A stretch of DNA of 64,000 bases from Litorimonas sp046250185 (lineage in GTDB: Bacteria > Pseudomonadota > Alphaproteobacteria > Caulobacterales > Maricaulaceae): NCBI RefSeq assembly GCF_046250185.1, contig NZ_CP176469.1. The stretch is one strand, 5' to 3'. Made by a program: the position numbers and the translations under genes. The notes under the pieces were generated by a model that saw nothing but the letters and a program-made list of their open reading frames with translations, was not told where the DNA came from and ran no database searches. Shown here one piece after another: positions 18,944-27,535 of this stretch. The stretch's first letter is position 1; each line of letters starts with the position of its first letter.

Positions 18944-18964
18944 AGTATGTCAACATGACATACT
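18944..18964. promoter_or_regulatory. Perfect palindrome upstream of the OmpA-family gene
   Basis: AGTATGTCA and TGACATACT form a perfect 9-bp inverted repeat separated by ACA, ending 48 bp before the ompA-like start. A 3-base loop is small for an RNA hairpin, so a dimeric repressor or activator operator is the simpler reading. The rest of 18740-19012 shows no other recognisable element. Confidence 0.55.
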
Positions 18965-19012
18965 GTTTGGATAAATTAGGCAGATAACCTGTCTATAATT
19001 GGAGGAAACATC

Positions 19013-20383
19013 ATGAAGCATAAGCTTCTCATTGCAGCTGCAGCTTCTGCGTTGATGGCCGCGCCATCTCTCGCATCAGCACAAGACGACGGCTGGTATC
19101 TTCGCGGTAATGCGGGATATGGTATTCACAACGACATGGATTTCGTTCCTGGTGACGCAACAAGCAATACGCTTGCTGGCGACGTCGAGAGTGAAGGAAA
19201 TGGCGCATTCTCACTCGGCCTCGGTTACGAGTTTGGCAATAATTGGCGCATGGAATTAGACGGAACAAGTCTTTGGACTGACCTAGGCGCGATCGATAAC
19301 GTGCCAAGTTCTTTCGCTAAATTGCGCACGAACGCTATGATGCTTAACGCTATTTATGATTTCAGCGATTTTGGTCGTTGGGAGCCATATGTTGGTGCCG
19401 GTATTGGTCTCGTTCGCGGCGACCTTGATGCCGCTGCACACGATTTTGCAAGCGTTGACAATAACCTAGTTCGCACACCCGTTTGTAATGCGACACGCAC
19501 TGCAAATGACGCAATTTCATGCGAATTTACTGATCGTGACACAACTTTCGGCTGGCAGCTTCTTGCAGGTCTTGGTTATGCGATCACTGACAATCTGTCA
19601 TGGGATACAAACTACAAGTACATGAACGCTAGCAACATGGATTTCGAAGGTGTTGCAACTAACGGTCTTGATAACGCGACTCAAAACATTACAACAACTC
19701 TTGAAGATGTTGGTTCGCACTCATTGATGACGGGTTTCCGTTACCGCTTTGGCGCATCTGCTCCAGCACCTGTTGTGGCTCCAGCTCCTACACCTGACTT
19801 CGCTTGTTGGGATGGTTCAATGGTCTTCAACGCTGGTCAGTGTCCAGCTGAGCCAGTGGCACAGCCAGAAGTCCGTTGCTGGGATGGTTCCATGGTGTTT
19901 GCTGCTGGTGAGTGTCCTGCACAGCCAGAAACATACACATGTTGGGACGGTTCACTCGTTTATGATCTCGCACAGTGTCCTGTTCAAATGACAGAGCGTG
20001 GCAATGTTGTTGCTGACATCTGTGGTGAGCAGTATCGCCAAGAAATCATTTATTATGAATTTAACAAAGGCCAATCTGCTGAGACACGTAACACTGTCAA
20101 CCGCATCTTGGACATTGGCGAGTATTGTAATGTCGATAACATCCGCGTCGTGGGTCACACAGACTCGTCCGGTTCAGCATCTTACAACTTGGCACTGTCT
20201 AAGCGTCGCGCAAAAGACGCCATGGACGAACTCGTTCGTCAAGGTGTTGATCGCGCTAAGATCACATCCGAAGGTAAGGGCGAAACAGAGCTCTTCGTTC
20301 AGACTGGTGACGGCGTGAAAGAGCAGTTGAACCGTCGTACAGAAGTGTTGATCACTCTCGGTTCACTTGGCGGCATCAATTAA
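19013..20383 (+). CDS. OmpA-family outer membrane protein with three CWDGS repeats
   Basis: A 456-residue porin-like anchor linking outer membrane and peptidoglycan. A signal peptide (to about residue 23, ASA) is followed by an eight-strand barrel (about 25-245), a Pro/Ala hinge, then three short units CWDGS(M/L)V(F/Y)x4CP starting at Cys265, Cys289 and Cys310. Each has its second Cys 12 residues on. The C-terminal OmpA domain (about 340-455) has VGHTDSSGS and NRRTEVLI, which bind meso-diaminopimelate. GGAGGA lies 6 bases before the ATG. Codon choice looks like that of a highly expressed gene, and a strong terminator follows. Confidence 0.94.
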   Translation: MKHKLLIAAAASALMAAPSLASAQDDGWYLRGNAGYGIHNDMDFVPGDATSNTLAGDVESEGNGAFSLGLGYEFGNNWRMELDGTSLWTDLGAIDNVPSSFAKLRTNAMMLNAIYDFSDFGRWEPYVGAGIGLVRGDLDAAAHDFASVDNNLVRTPVCNATRTANDAISCEFTDRDTTFGWQLLAGLGYAITDNLSWDTNYKYMNASNMDFEGVATNGLDNATQNITTTLEDVGSHSLMTGFRYRFGASAPAPVVAPAPTPDFACWDGSMVFNAGQCPAEPVAQPEVRCWDGSMVFAAGECPAQPETYTCWDGSLVYDLAQCPVQMTERGNVVADICGEQYRQEIIYYEFNKGQSAETRNTVNRILDIGEYCNVDNIRVVGHTDSSGSASYNLALSKRRAKDAMDELVRQGVDRAKITSEGKGETELFVQTGDGVKEQLNRRTEVLITLGSLGGIN

Positions 20384-20730
20384 GATCCGCTTATAAAACT
20401 TAGAAAGCCCCGTCTCGTTACTTGTTATCAAGTCGCTAGGCGGGGTTTTTTTATGTGCGATTGACAGATATTATAACGATTGAGGCTGGCTTGCATTGAG
20501 TTATGAAAAGATGATGTTTTCGTTCGGGCCATTAAGCAGAGCCAAAATCACGCTGAAAAACTGTTTGATTTGCAACAGACAGACCGACACCCAAAATGTC
20601 ATGAGACGTGCGTTGAAGGCTAAGCCTACACTAATCTCACGATAAAATAACTTATCTCTATATTTCAGTGTCTTAGAGGCTGCTAAGCTTCGATCTATCG
20701 TACATATTGTATAATACGGGCGCTGTGATT
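20384..20730. other. Intergenic region between the OmpA-family gene and phhA
   Basis: 347 bp between convergent genes. It holds the terminator at 20404-20452. The remainder is AT-rich and contains only a possible 44-codon frame (20511-20645) without a good ribosome site. I see no RNA gene or repeat. Confidence 0.6.
20404..20452 (+). terminator. Intrinsic terminator of the OmpA-family gene
   Basis: GCCCCG pairs with CGGGGT around an inner ACTTG-TTAT-CAAGT hairpin, followed by seven T. Position and T-run fit a strong rho-independent terminator 21 bp after the stop. Confidence 0.88.
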
Positions 20731-21597
20731 TTACTGAGCCGTAACTCTCTTTTGGGTTCCGACGTTAAGGAGATGATCGGTTTTCACGATATCTGCAGGC
20801 AAGATCGGTTGCTGACCTGCCGCTTTATCGTCTTCCAAGCGGTCATAAATGGCTTTGAAATCTTGTTGCGTCGCGTCGAATAACTCATCAAAAGACTCGA
20901 TTGTGAAATAGCATTGCTGATAATCATCAATTTTATAATCTGTCCGCATAATCCGTTCGAGATCAAATTCAATCCGGTGCGGGGAGGGTGAGTCGAGGCT
21001 AAAGAGGCTTTCGCCTTTGGATGAAACAATGCCGGCGCCGTAAATGCGCAGACCTTCGGCGCTCTGCAGGAGGCCGAATTCCACAGTATACCAATATAGT
21101 CGCGCCAATTCTTTCAGCATCCCGCGCTCTTCACCGCGCAGTCCACCTGTCCCGTAAGCTTGCATGTAATCAGCAAAGACGGGATGCGTCAGCATGGGAA
21201 CGTGGCCGAAAATATCGTGAAAAATATCTGGTTCTTGGAGGTAATCGAGTTGGTCTCTCCGGCGAATAAAACGCCCCGCCGGGAAGCGTCGATTGGCGAG
21301 GTGGTCAAAAAATATTAGGTCTGGCACTAGATGAGGCACCATCACAATTTCCCAACCCGTTAAGGCGCGCAGTTTCGGGTTGATAACAGCCAGATCGGGA
21401 ATACCGGCGCCGCCTAAGTCTAAGGCTTCCAAGCCCGTGTAGAATTCGTCGACGGCTCGTCCTTGCAAAATATCAATTTGACGCGCGTAGAGAAGATCCC
21501 AAATAGCATGCTCATCCGCCGTATAGCGCTCCCATTTCTGCTCGATCGTAAAATCTGCAGCAGGGGTTTGCTCTAAAATGACAGGGTCAGAAATCAC
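20731..21597 (-). CDS. phhA: Phenylalanine 4-monooxygenase
   Basis: Hydroxylates phenylalanine to tyrosine with tetrahydropterin and O2 at a mononuclear iron. The iron-ligand motif HDIFGHVPML and the Glu in YWYTVEFGL are present, and the N-terminus WERYTADEHAIWDLLY is typical. Length 288 is right for the bacterial single-domain enzyme. The start is GTG at 21597: AAGGAG lies 6 bases upstream, and the nearby ATG is out of frame. No pterin-carbinolamine dehydratase gene is adjacent. It lies 86 bp downstream of the AsmA gene on the same strand. Confidence 0.96.
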   Translation of the reverse strand: MISDPVILEQTPAADFTIEQKWERYTADEHAIWDLLYARQIDILQGRAVDEFYTGLEALDLGGAGIPDLAVINPKLRALTGWEIVMVPHLVPDLIFFDHLANRRFPAGRFIRRRDQLDYLQEPDIFHDIFGHVPMLTHPVFADYMQAYGTGGLRGEERGMLKELARLYWYTVEFGLLQSAEGLRIYGAGIVSSKGESLFSLDSPSPHRIEFDLERIMRTDYKIDDYQQCYFTIESFDELFDATQQDFKAIYDRLEDDKAAGQQPILPADIVKTDHLLNVGTQKRVTAQ

Positions 21598-21603
21598 GCA
21601 TAT

Positions 21604-21617
21604 CTCCTTTTAAGGAG
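21604..21617 (-). promoter_or_regulatory. phhA ribosome-binding site inside a palindrome
   Basis: On the phhA strand the sequence CTCCTTAAAAGGAG contains the Shine-Dalgarno AAGGAG and its exact complement. In mRNA CUCCU could pair with AGGAG around a UAAA loop and mask the site. Confidence 0.4.
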
Positions 21618-21683
21618 TATATACGGTCAATGAATAGGATAAAAAGACCAATTTTGTTCTATATTATGTAGATTGGAAGCAAA

Positions 21684-24600
21684 TTATTCGTTCGGCCTGG
21701 CGTCTTCTGATTTAGTCTTTTTCTTGCGACCAAATAAGCTGCCCAGTGCATCTTCGATTTTTTCTTCATCGGTCTTCTCAACAGGCTGTGTTTGAGAGGG
21801 TGCCGTCTCAGTTGGAATTGTGGACGCATCCGTATTGTTTGGCGTGTGTGCAGGCGCTTTTTTGACACCTAATAACTCGCCTAGCATGCCTTCGACAGCA
21901 TCAGATGGTGATTTGGATTCTGTAGGTGTTGTCGCCGGGGGAATTTCTCCATTTTCAGGTGCGGGGTTAGGAGGTGTTGGCTGTCCACCAATTATGCCGC
22001 CAACAATATCGCCAAGACCACCGCCCAACTCTTTTTTCAAGATATTACCAGCCTCTGCTCGCGCCCGATTGGTGACAATCTGACCCAAGAATTCTGTATC
22101 CAGGCTGGCTTTAGCGGAGCCGAAACCGCCTGAAAACCGAATGGGAATACCAAAGGCAGCCAAGCCACTGGCTTGATCCCCTCTGAGTTTTGGGAGGAAG
22201 CGCAGGTCTAGCGTTTGATTGCCCAAGTCAATCTCGCCATCCCCTTCGGCCAACAAGTTGGCGGCGGCGAGTTTAAACGTACCGACTTTCAACACACCAT
22301 TTTCGATTTGGAATTTCCCGACAAGGTCTTGAAATTGTGTGACTTGATCCGCGCCAATACCGCTGGGGAGACTACGAGACGTCAGGGCGCTATCCAGCCC
22401 GGTTAGGAATTCGCTCGCATTGATGCCCTTGAGCGTACCTTCCAAGACTTCAAACCCGCCAGTGCCGTTGAGGGATTTCATAATGGCGGCTTGCGAAATG
22501 CCGCGACCTTCAACTTTCAAGGCGGTTTGACCCTGACCAGACGCATTTGCGAAGCCAGCGACAGCACTCATAAAGCTATTGGTCTGTAATTTGTCGAGTT
22601 TTGTATCCAAGGAAATTGCCGGCACAGCGCTTGACGCGTCGAGAGTTGCGGTCATTGTACCGCGGCCACCATAAAGGGAGAGGCTCGGCATGACTGTGGA
22701 TAGCACGCCATTATTGAGCGTGGTGTTGATGGTTGTTTCGCCCAGCGTAAGTCGGGTCATTTTGATGTTGGGCGTAGCGATGACAATCTTCGCATTCACC
22801 GCGCGGAAGGGCTCTGTATTGATCGGGGTGTCGCTCCAAGGAACGATCTGTCCTTCGGGACGCTGCGCAGAGAAACTTTCCATGTAAGGGCGTAGATCAA
22901 GGCCGCTCGTGACATTGAGCGTCCCGTCAATAAAGGGTTTTGGTGTCGTAAGGTCGACTCCGAATTGCCCTGTAGTTTTGATCTGATCCAGCGCGATATT
23001 GGCCTGTGATAAGGTGATAGCCTGAGGTGTGCCCTTGACCGTGCCGTTCATGGCAAAGGCGCCAAAAATATCACCAGCCGCCGTGCTAGGCGGAAGGTCA
23101 GTGCCAGATAATTTGGCGAGCTCGCGCAGGCTTGTGATCGTCGCGTCTAGCTGTCCATCTAATGTGACACCATCATTATAAGTCGCGCTGCCGCGGTATG
23201 ACCCATTGAGTAGGCCTTGGGTTAAATCGGCAATAATGTCTTTAATATCAATATTTTGCCCTGATCCTTTTATCTTGCCTGAAACCGCTAATTGTCCAAT
23301 CGCATTGTCATATGGAATGTCCATTGTGAGGGCTTGGTCGAGTTTGGCGAGTTGCGGGATGGTTGCTGTGAAGGCCCCGTCAAACGCAGGAATTTCGCCA
23401 AGCGTTGCATCACCCTCATAGGTTCCGTTGACCGCGCCATTTGTCAGGCTGGCCGACAGACCTTTAAGAGAAGTCGCGGTGTCTGAGTAATTCACCGAGC
23501 CTTTCATCGCCACAGTTTTGACCGCATCTATGTTTTCAATCGTCAGTCCCATGATACGGGTCAGCGCGGGGAGGTCAGCGATGTTGGCGTCGACATTGCC
23601 ATTCGCTGCGGCCTTACCGTTAACGAATGAGGCGTCACCAGAGTATGTGGCCCGTAAGTCATTACCTTCGGTTTTAAAGCTAATATTCGTCGCGCGAACC
23701 GCTTGCCCCGCCATGTCCACAGTGCCCGACACGGATGTCGCGCCCAAGGCCGCTGCGCCTTGCACGTCTGGAGCGAAAATTGCGGCGAGTTTGGCGGGGT
23801 TATCAGAATTAGCTTTGAATTGCCCTTTCGCTGTCACCGCATTTTTAGGCTCTGCTTTGGCATTATAACTCGCTGTGCCTGTGTAGCTGCCTGCCACACT
23901 CGGCCCGTCAAATTTCGCATCAAGGGCAGTGGCTTCAACGCCTTGCTCTGTTGATTGTAATTTAGCGGTCACATCGACTGTTTTAAGCAGGTCTAGACCT
24001 TTGACATCCTGTGGAAGGTAGGACTTGAGTGACGTAAGGTCTGTTATATTTAAGGCAATATCGCCAGACGCGGTCGGCACGTCGGCCATGCGAGCGTTAC
24101 CTGCGAAGCGAAAGGTGAGGGCGTCGCCTTCAATGTTGATATTGGTGTTTTCTGCGCTGATTGTCTCGCCCTCATAACGAATATCGCCAATGAGAGATGC
24201 GGTTTTGGCGAGGTCGACATACTTCGCGGTCTCTCCAAGGGCGGTCTCTCCAAGGAAAGGCTTCAGAGCGGCAAGATCAGAGACGTTCCCGTCAATGTTG
24301 GCTGCAAATGCAATGGCTTCACTTGGCAGGAAACTGCCGTCGACTTTAGCGCTAGCGAAATCAGTTTTGATGTTGCCTTCGATCGTCGCAGATTGACCGT
24401 TCAAGAAGGCCCGAGGACTATTCATTGCCAGGTCGAGCGTCAGGGGCATATCGTCATAAACAAGACTACCGTCGATAATGAGTGTCTTGGCCATGCTGGG
24501 CAGGGAAACAAATGTATTGATGTCTGTCACGGATATGGATTGACCCGTCACCGCATCGTCATAGGTGAGCGTGCCGTTCTCTAGAGTAAACGCTCCAATT

Positions 24601-25058
24601 TGCGGGTCGAGCGCGGCCATACGGCCATCGCGTTTAAAGGGTCCAGTGTCAGGTTTCGGCTCTGTCGGGCGATCCCCAAACTCCCAGTTCGCCACACCGT
24701 CCGCGCGTTTTTCCAAGCGTATGATCGGGTCGCGCAGAGTAAAGCGGCTAATCTCAACGCGTTTGGAGAAGAGCGGGAGTAACTTCACTCGTGCCTCGAG
24801 GCCAGAGATTTGGGCAAAATCTGTGGCCGTGAAACCTTCAGGATTTTTGATCGTCACGCCATCTGTTTTGGCTTTTATTAGCGGGAAGGTTGAGAGTTTG
24901 ACATCTCCCGTTATCAAAACATCACGCCCTAATTCCGAGCTTAGCTGCGTTTGAATTTTGTCTTTATAAACGGAGGATGGGACCAGGGACGGCACAATAA
25001 ATAGCACGGCGAGCAGCAGTGTAATCAGGACTCCGATAGCGATAAGTAACTTTTTCAT
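21684..25058 (-). CDS. Giant AsmA-family protein
   Basis: An 1124-residue envelope protein. It has one N-terminal membrane helix (about 4-27) followed by the AsmA N-domain (SELGRDVLITGDVKLSTFP, NPEGF). The C-terminal AsmA_2-like region includes ALKVEGRGI and GGFEVLEGTLKGIN, then a Pro/Thr/Ser/Lys-rich tail. The middle carries repeats of the form YxGxAx9GxxxAxIxxLxxL. The family is linked to phospholipid transport and outer-membrane homeostasis; the substrate here is unknown. The upstream region carries an EcfG-like promoter. phhA follows on the same strand. Confidence 0.92.
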   Translation of the reverse strand: MKKLLIAIGVLITLLLAVLFIVPSLVPSSVYKDKIQTQLSSELGRDVLITGDVKLSTFPLIKAKTDGVTIKNPEGFTATDFAQISGLEARVKLLPLFSKRVEISRFTLRDPIIRLEKRADGVANWEFGDRPTEPKPDTGPFKRDGRMAALDPQIGAFTLENGTLTYDDAVTGQSISVTDINTFVSLPSMAKTLIIDGSLVYDDMPLTLDLAMNSPRAFLNGQSATIEGNIKTDFASAKVDGSFLPSEAIAFAANIDGNVSDLAALKPFLGETALGETAKYVDLAKTASLIGDIRYEGETISAENTNINIEGDALTFRFAGNARMADVPTASGDIALNITDLTSLKSYLPQDVKGLDLLKTVDVTAKLQSTEQGVEATALDAKFDGPSVAGSYTGTASYNAKAEPKNAVTAKGQFKANSDNPAKLAAIFAPDVQGAAALGATSVSGTVDMAGQAVRATNISFKTEGNDLRATYSGDASFVNGKAAANGNVDANIADLPALTRIMGLTIENIDAVKTVAMKGSVNYSDTATSLKGLSASLTNGAVNGTYEGDATLGEIPAFDGAFTATIPQLAKLDQALTMDIPYDNAIGQLAVSGKIKGSGQNIDIKDIIADLTQGLLNGSYRGSATYNDGVTLDGQLDATITSLRELAKLSGTDLPPSTAAGDIFGAFAMNGTVKGTPQAITLSQANIALDQIKTTGQFGVDLTTPKPFIDGTLNVTSGLDLRPYMESFSAQRPEGQIVPWSDTPINTEPFRAVNAKIVIATPNIKMTRLTLGETTINTTLNNGVLSTVMPSLSLYGGRGTMTATLDASSAVPAISLDTKLDKLQTNSFMSAVAGFANASGQGQTALKVEGRGISQAAIMKSLNGTGGFEVLEGTLKGINASEFLTGLDSALTSRSLPSGIGADQVTQFQDLVGKFQIENGVLKVGTFKLAAANLLAEGDGEIDLGNQTLDLRFLPKLRGDQASGLAAFGIPIRFSGGFGSAKASLDTEFLGQIVTNRARAEAGNILKKELGGGLGDIVGGIIGGQPTPPNPAPENGEIPPATTPTESKSPSDAVEGMLGELLGVKKAPAHTPNNTDASTIPTETAPSQTQPVEKTDEEKIEDALGSLFGRKKKTKSEDARPNE

Positions 25059-25088
25059 ATGGCCTAAATTTCCTTTTTCAACGGAACC

Positions 25089-25113
25089 AACGCGACCCTA
25101 TCGGGTTCGTTCC
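25089..25113 (-). promoter_or_regulatory. EcfG-type (general stress) promoter motif
   Basis: On the minus strand GGAAC, 16 bases, then CGTT: an exact match to the GGAAC-N16/17-CGTT consensus of sigma EcfG in alphaproteobacteria. The -10 lies 31 bp upstream of the AsmA start. Inferred from sequence alone. Confidence 0.55.
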
Positions 25114-25163
25114 GTATCGCAGTATGTAAAAAAATGCGCTTGACGCTGTCACTTTGTCGTATC

Positions 25164-25178
25164 TTAAGGTATGATTAA
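25164..25178 (+). promoter_or_regulatory. CtrA-like box TTAA-N7-TTAA
   Basis: TTAA-GGTATGA-TTAA fits the CtrA half-site pair and spacing exactly. It ends 39 bp before the start of the Tat M48 lipoprotein gene. Confidence 0.5.
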
Positions 25179-25217
25179 TGAACACACGCTGCAAGGCATG
25201 AATATTTGGAGGACAAT

Positions 25218-26147
25218 ATGTGTTTTAATCATAACCACACGGTCGAGGCGAAACCCGCTACCGCCAAAGCGACGCCAGAGTTGGGTCGACGTAAAATTAT
25301 CCAAGGTGCCGTTGCAGGCGGAGCGCTTATGGCGTCGCCCGCTCTGGTCAGTTGCGCAACAAATGCAGAGACGGGCCGCAAGCAATTTGTCGGCCTTGCC
25401 CCGGGCGCAGGTCAGCTTAATTCTATGGCAGCCGCGTCATGGGCAGAGATGAAGCAAAAGACTCCGACCTCGACAGATCCCCGCTACACGAACCGCCTGC
25501 GTAATATTGGTGGCCGTATTGCAAAAGGAGCCAACCGTTCGAACCAAAAATGGGACTATGCGGTTTTTGATACAGACACCAAAAACGCATTTGTCCTCCC
25601 CGGTAACCGTGTCGGATTTTACAAGGGTATGATGGACTTTACAGATAATGATGACCAAATCGCGGGCATTATGGGCCACGAAGTCGGGCACGTCTCTGGC
25701 CAACATGCGCGGGAGCGGTATTCCATGCAGATGGCATCACAAGTCGCTGTCGCGGGCGGAACCGTGATCGGCGCGTCGCAAATGTCTAAAAAATGCAACA
25801 GATATACGGGCGCAGCACGTAATAATTGTCTGCAAAGCGCTAATCGCAATACGCAGTATTTGGCACAAGCCTTGGGCCTCGGTGCGATGATCGGTCTGGT
25901 TTTGCCGTATTCACGGAAACACGAAGCCGAATCTGATTTGCTAGGCGCGAACTACATGCAACGCGCAGGCTATAATCCCTATGAGGCAGTGAAATTATGG
26001 GAAAAAATGGCAGCGAATAACCCGTCGCGCCAACCGCAATTCCTCTCAACTCACCCCGATCCGGCTTGGCGGGCGCGCAATCTTGACGAATATATCCGTC
26101 GCCAAGAGAAGTTAGGTTCGCAAGGCTTTAAAAATATTCGCACATAG
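25218..26147 (+). CDS. M48 metalloprotease, Tat-exported lipoprotein
   Basis: A 309-residue zinc protease. The N-terminus has the twin-arginine GRRKIIQG (Arg24-Arg25) followed by a hydrophobic stretch and the lipobox ALVSC (Cys46), so it is probably exported folded and lipidated. The active site is H154-E155-x2-H158 (GHEVGH), with the third ligand expected in KHEAESDLLGANY. The family includes LoiP/YcaL-type outer-membrane quality-control proteases. ATG at 25218 is preferred because GGAGGA lies 5 bp upstream; a TTG at 25206 would place that site inside the gene. A CtrA-like box is upstream. Confidence 0.92.
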   Translation: MCFNHNHTVEAKPATAKATPELGRRKIIQGAVAGGALMASPALVSCATNAETGRKQFVGLAPGAGQLNSMAAASWAEMKQKTPTSTDPRYTNRLRNIGGRIAKGANRSNQKWDYAVFDTDTKNAFVLPGNRVGFYKGMMDFTDNDDQIAGIMGHEVGHVSGQHARERYSMQMASQVAVAGGTVIGASQMSKKCNRYTGAARNNCLQSANRNTQYLAQALGLGAMIGLVLPYSRKHEAESDLLGANYMQRAGYNPYEAVKLWEKMAANNPSRQPQFLSTHPDPAWRARNLDEYIRRQEKLGSQGFKNIRT

Positions 26148-26178
26148 TCAGTTCTGACTGCGAAAATATGCTTGTATA

Positions 26179-26213
26179 GGCGCAGTCCTTGTTATAGGTC
26201 TGCGCCACTTTTT
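26179..26213 (+). terminator. Intrinsic terminator of the M48 lipoprotein gene
   Basis: GGCGCAG pairs perfectly with CTGCGCC across a 14-base loop, followed by ACTTTTT. It ends 5 bp before tRNA-His. Confidence 0.7.
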
Positions 26214-26218
26214 AAGGA

Positions 26219-26295
26219 GCCGCCTTAGCTCAGTTGGTTAGAGCGCCGGTTTGTGGAACCGGAGGTCCTTGGTTCGAGACCAAGAGGCGGTACCA
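26219..26295 (+). tRNA. tRNA-His (GUG) lacking the usual G-1
   Basis: A 77-nt cloverleaf: acceptor GCCGCCT pairs with AGGCGGT, the anticodon stem CCGGT/ACCGG holds a loop with GTG, and the T arm is CTTGG-TTCGAGA-CCAAG. CCA is encoded. The discriminator is A73, not C73, and the base before position 1 is A, so the G-1 found in nearly all tRNA-His is not encoded. This matches the known alphaproteobacterial variant. Confidence 0.96.
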
Positions 26296-26341
26296 TTCCT
26301 CATTATTTTTAATATCTAAAACCGTTTCGGATCACGTCATA

Positions 26342-26356
26342 ATAACGGCTGATTAA
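26342..26356 (+). promoter_or_regulatory. CtrA-like box ATAA-N7-TTAACC
   Basis: ATAA-CGGCTGA-TTAACCCT, 43 bp before the DUF2336 start. It has one mismatch from TTAA-N7-TTAA but has the CC extension, and it closely resembles the box at 45001-45015. Confidence 0.4.
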
Positions 26357-26398
26357 CCCTGTTTGGCTATATCAGAGCCTTATCAATAGGGTGATCAT

Positions 26399-27535
26399 GT
26401 GACCAAAATCGCAGCGAATTTACTGACAATGCTTGGCAAGAAAACGGTGCGTGATGCTGTACATGGGCAGCATATCGAGACGCGTGCTTTGGCCGTGCAG
26501 AAGATTGGTCGGTCATTACGGGATGTGACCCTGACGGATGCCGAGCGAGAACTAGCCGAGAAAATATTGACTTTGGTTTGCCGCGATGTGTCAGACATTG
26601 TCCGCCGCGCCTTGGCCGTGACCTTACAGAATTCACCAAATCTGCCGCGTAAAATAGCCCTGAAGCTGATCAACGATATAGACTCGATCGCAGTCCCGAT
26701 CCTCAAAAACTCGCCTGTTATTACAGATGACGATTTGCTTTTAATCTTGAAATCCAATGCGGCGGCTAAGGTTAAAGCTGTGGCCCAACGCCATCGCCTA
26801 TCCGCACATATTTGTTCTGCGATCGTCAGTTTCGGCGACGGGGCAGCCGTGGCCGATTTGGCCGCCAATGACAGCGCTCTCATTGCACCAGATACCGCCG
26901 CCCATATGGCGGAGATTTATGCCCAAGACGATATGATCCGAGAGGCGGCATTATCACGTCAAGATATGCCGGCTCACGTCGTGCAGAAACTGATCAGCGC
27001 CGCTGCGTCTTCTGCAGAGCGCAAACTTTCTCAGAACACCGAACTGACAGAATTTGAAGCTGCGGATATCGCCAATCGCACGCAACAGCGCGCCTTAATC
27101 AGTTATGTTGGACGCGACTGGCCAGAGAAAACGCTGATCAGCTATGTTGAAACGCTTCATGCGGCGGGCGGATTGTCAGAGGATATTATCCAGCGTGCGG
27201 CAGGAGTTGGCGATATGCGCTTCGTGCAAATCGCGATTGCGAAACGTGTGGGTATCGGCATCCAGAAGGCTGGACTTATGATGTTTGACAGTGGCCCTCT
27301 AGGCTTACAAGCGCTCTGCGAACGCGCTGGGATGAGTGAAGCGTCACGGGGCTTTCTGTCTGCAGCCATCGTGATTTATCGCGACTTTCAAGTGTCTGGG
27401 CAAAATCTCACAGATCAACAAATTCAGAAAATTATGCTGGAGCGAGTGCTAACGCTCCCAATCGCATTTAGCCCCCAAATAGAGGCTGACTTTTGTGACA
27501 AGCTAGATAGCCTGTCACACCTTTCGTCTATCTAA
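26399..27535 (+). CDS. DUF2336 protein
   Basis: A 378-residue soluble, helical protein typical of alphaproteobacterial DUF2336: N-terminal KTVRDAVHGQHIETRALAVQKIG, RRALAVTLQNSPNLP and VPILKNSPVITDDDLL, a HEAT-like repeat pattern. The function is not established. The start is GTG at 26399; no stronger upstream start exists. Its TAA overlaps the nadK stop by 4 bp. A CtrA-like box lies upstream, hinting at cell-cycle control. Confidence 0.88.
   Translation: MTKIAANLLTMLGKKTVRDAVHGQHIETRALAVQKIGRSLRDVTLTDAERELAEKILTLVCRDVSDIVRRALAVTLQNSPNLPRKIALKLINDIDSIAVPILKNSPVITDDDLLLILKSNAAAKVKAVAQRHRLSAHICSAIVSFGDGAAVADLAANDSALIAPDTAAHMAEIYAQDDMIREAALSRQDMPAHVVQKLISAAASSAERKLSQNTELTEFEAADIANRTQQRALISYVGRDWPEKTLISYVETLHAAGGLSEDIIQRAAGVGDMRFVQIAIAKRVGIGIQKAGLMMFDSGPLGLQALCERAGMSEASRGFLSAAIVIYRDFQVSGQNLTDQQIQKIMLERVLTLPIAFSPQIEADFCDKLDSLSHLSSI

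Noticed and set aside
20511..20645. 44-codon frame between the OmpA-family gene and phhA, with a CxxC
   Set aside because: No convincing ribosome site, no recognisable sequence, and open frames of this size are expected by chance.
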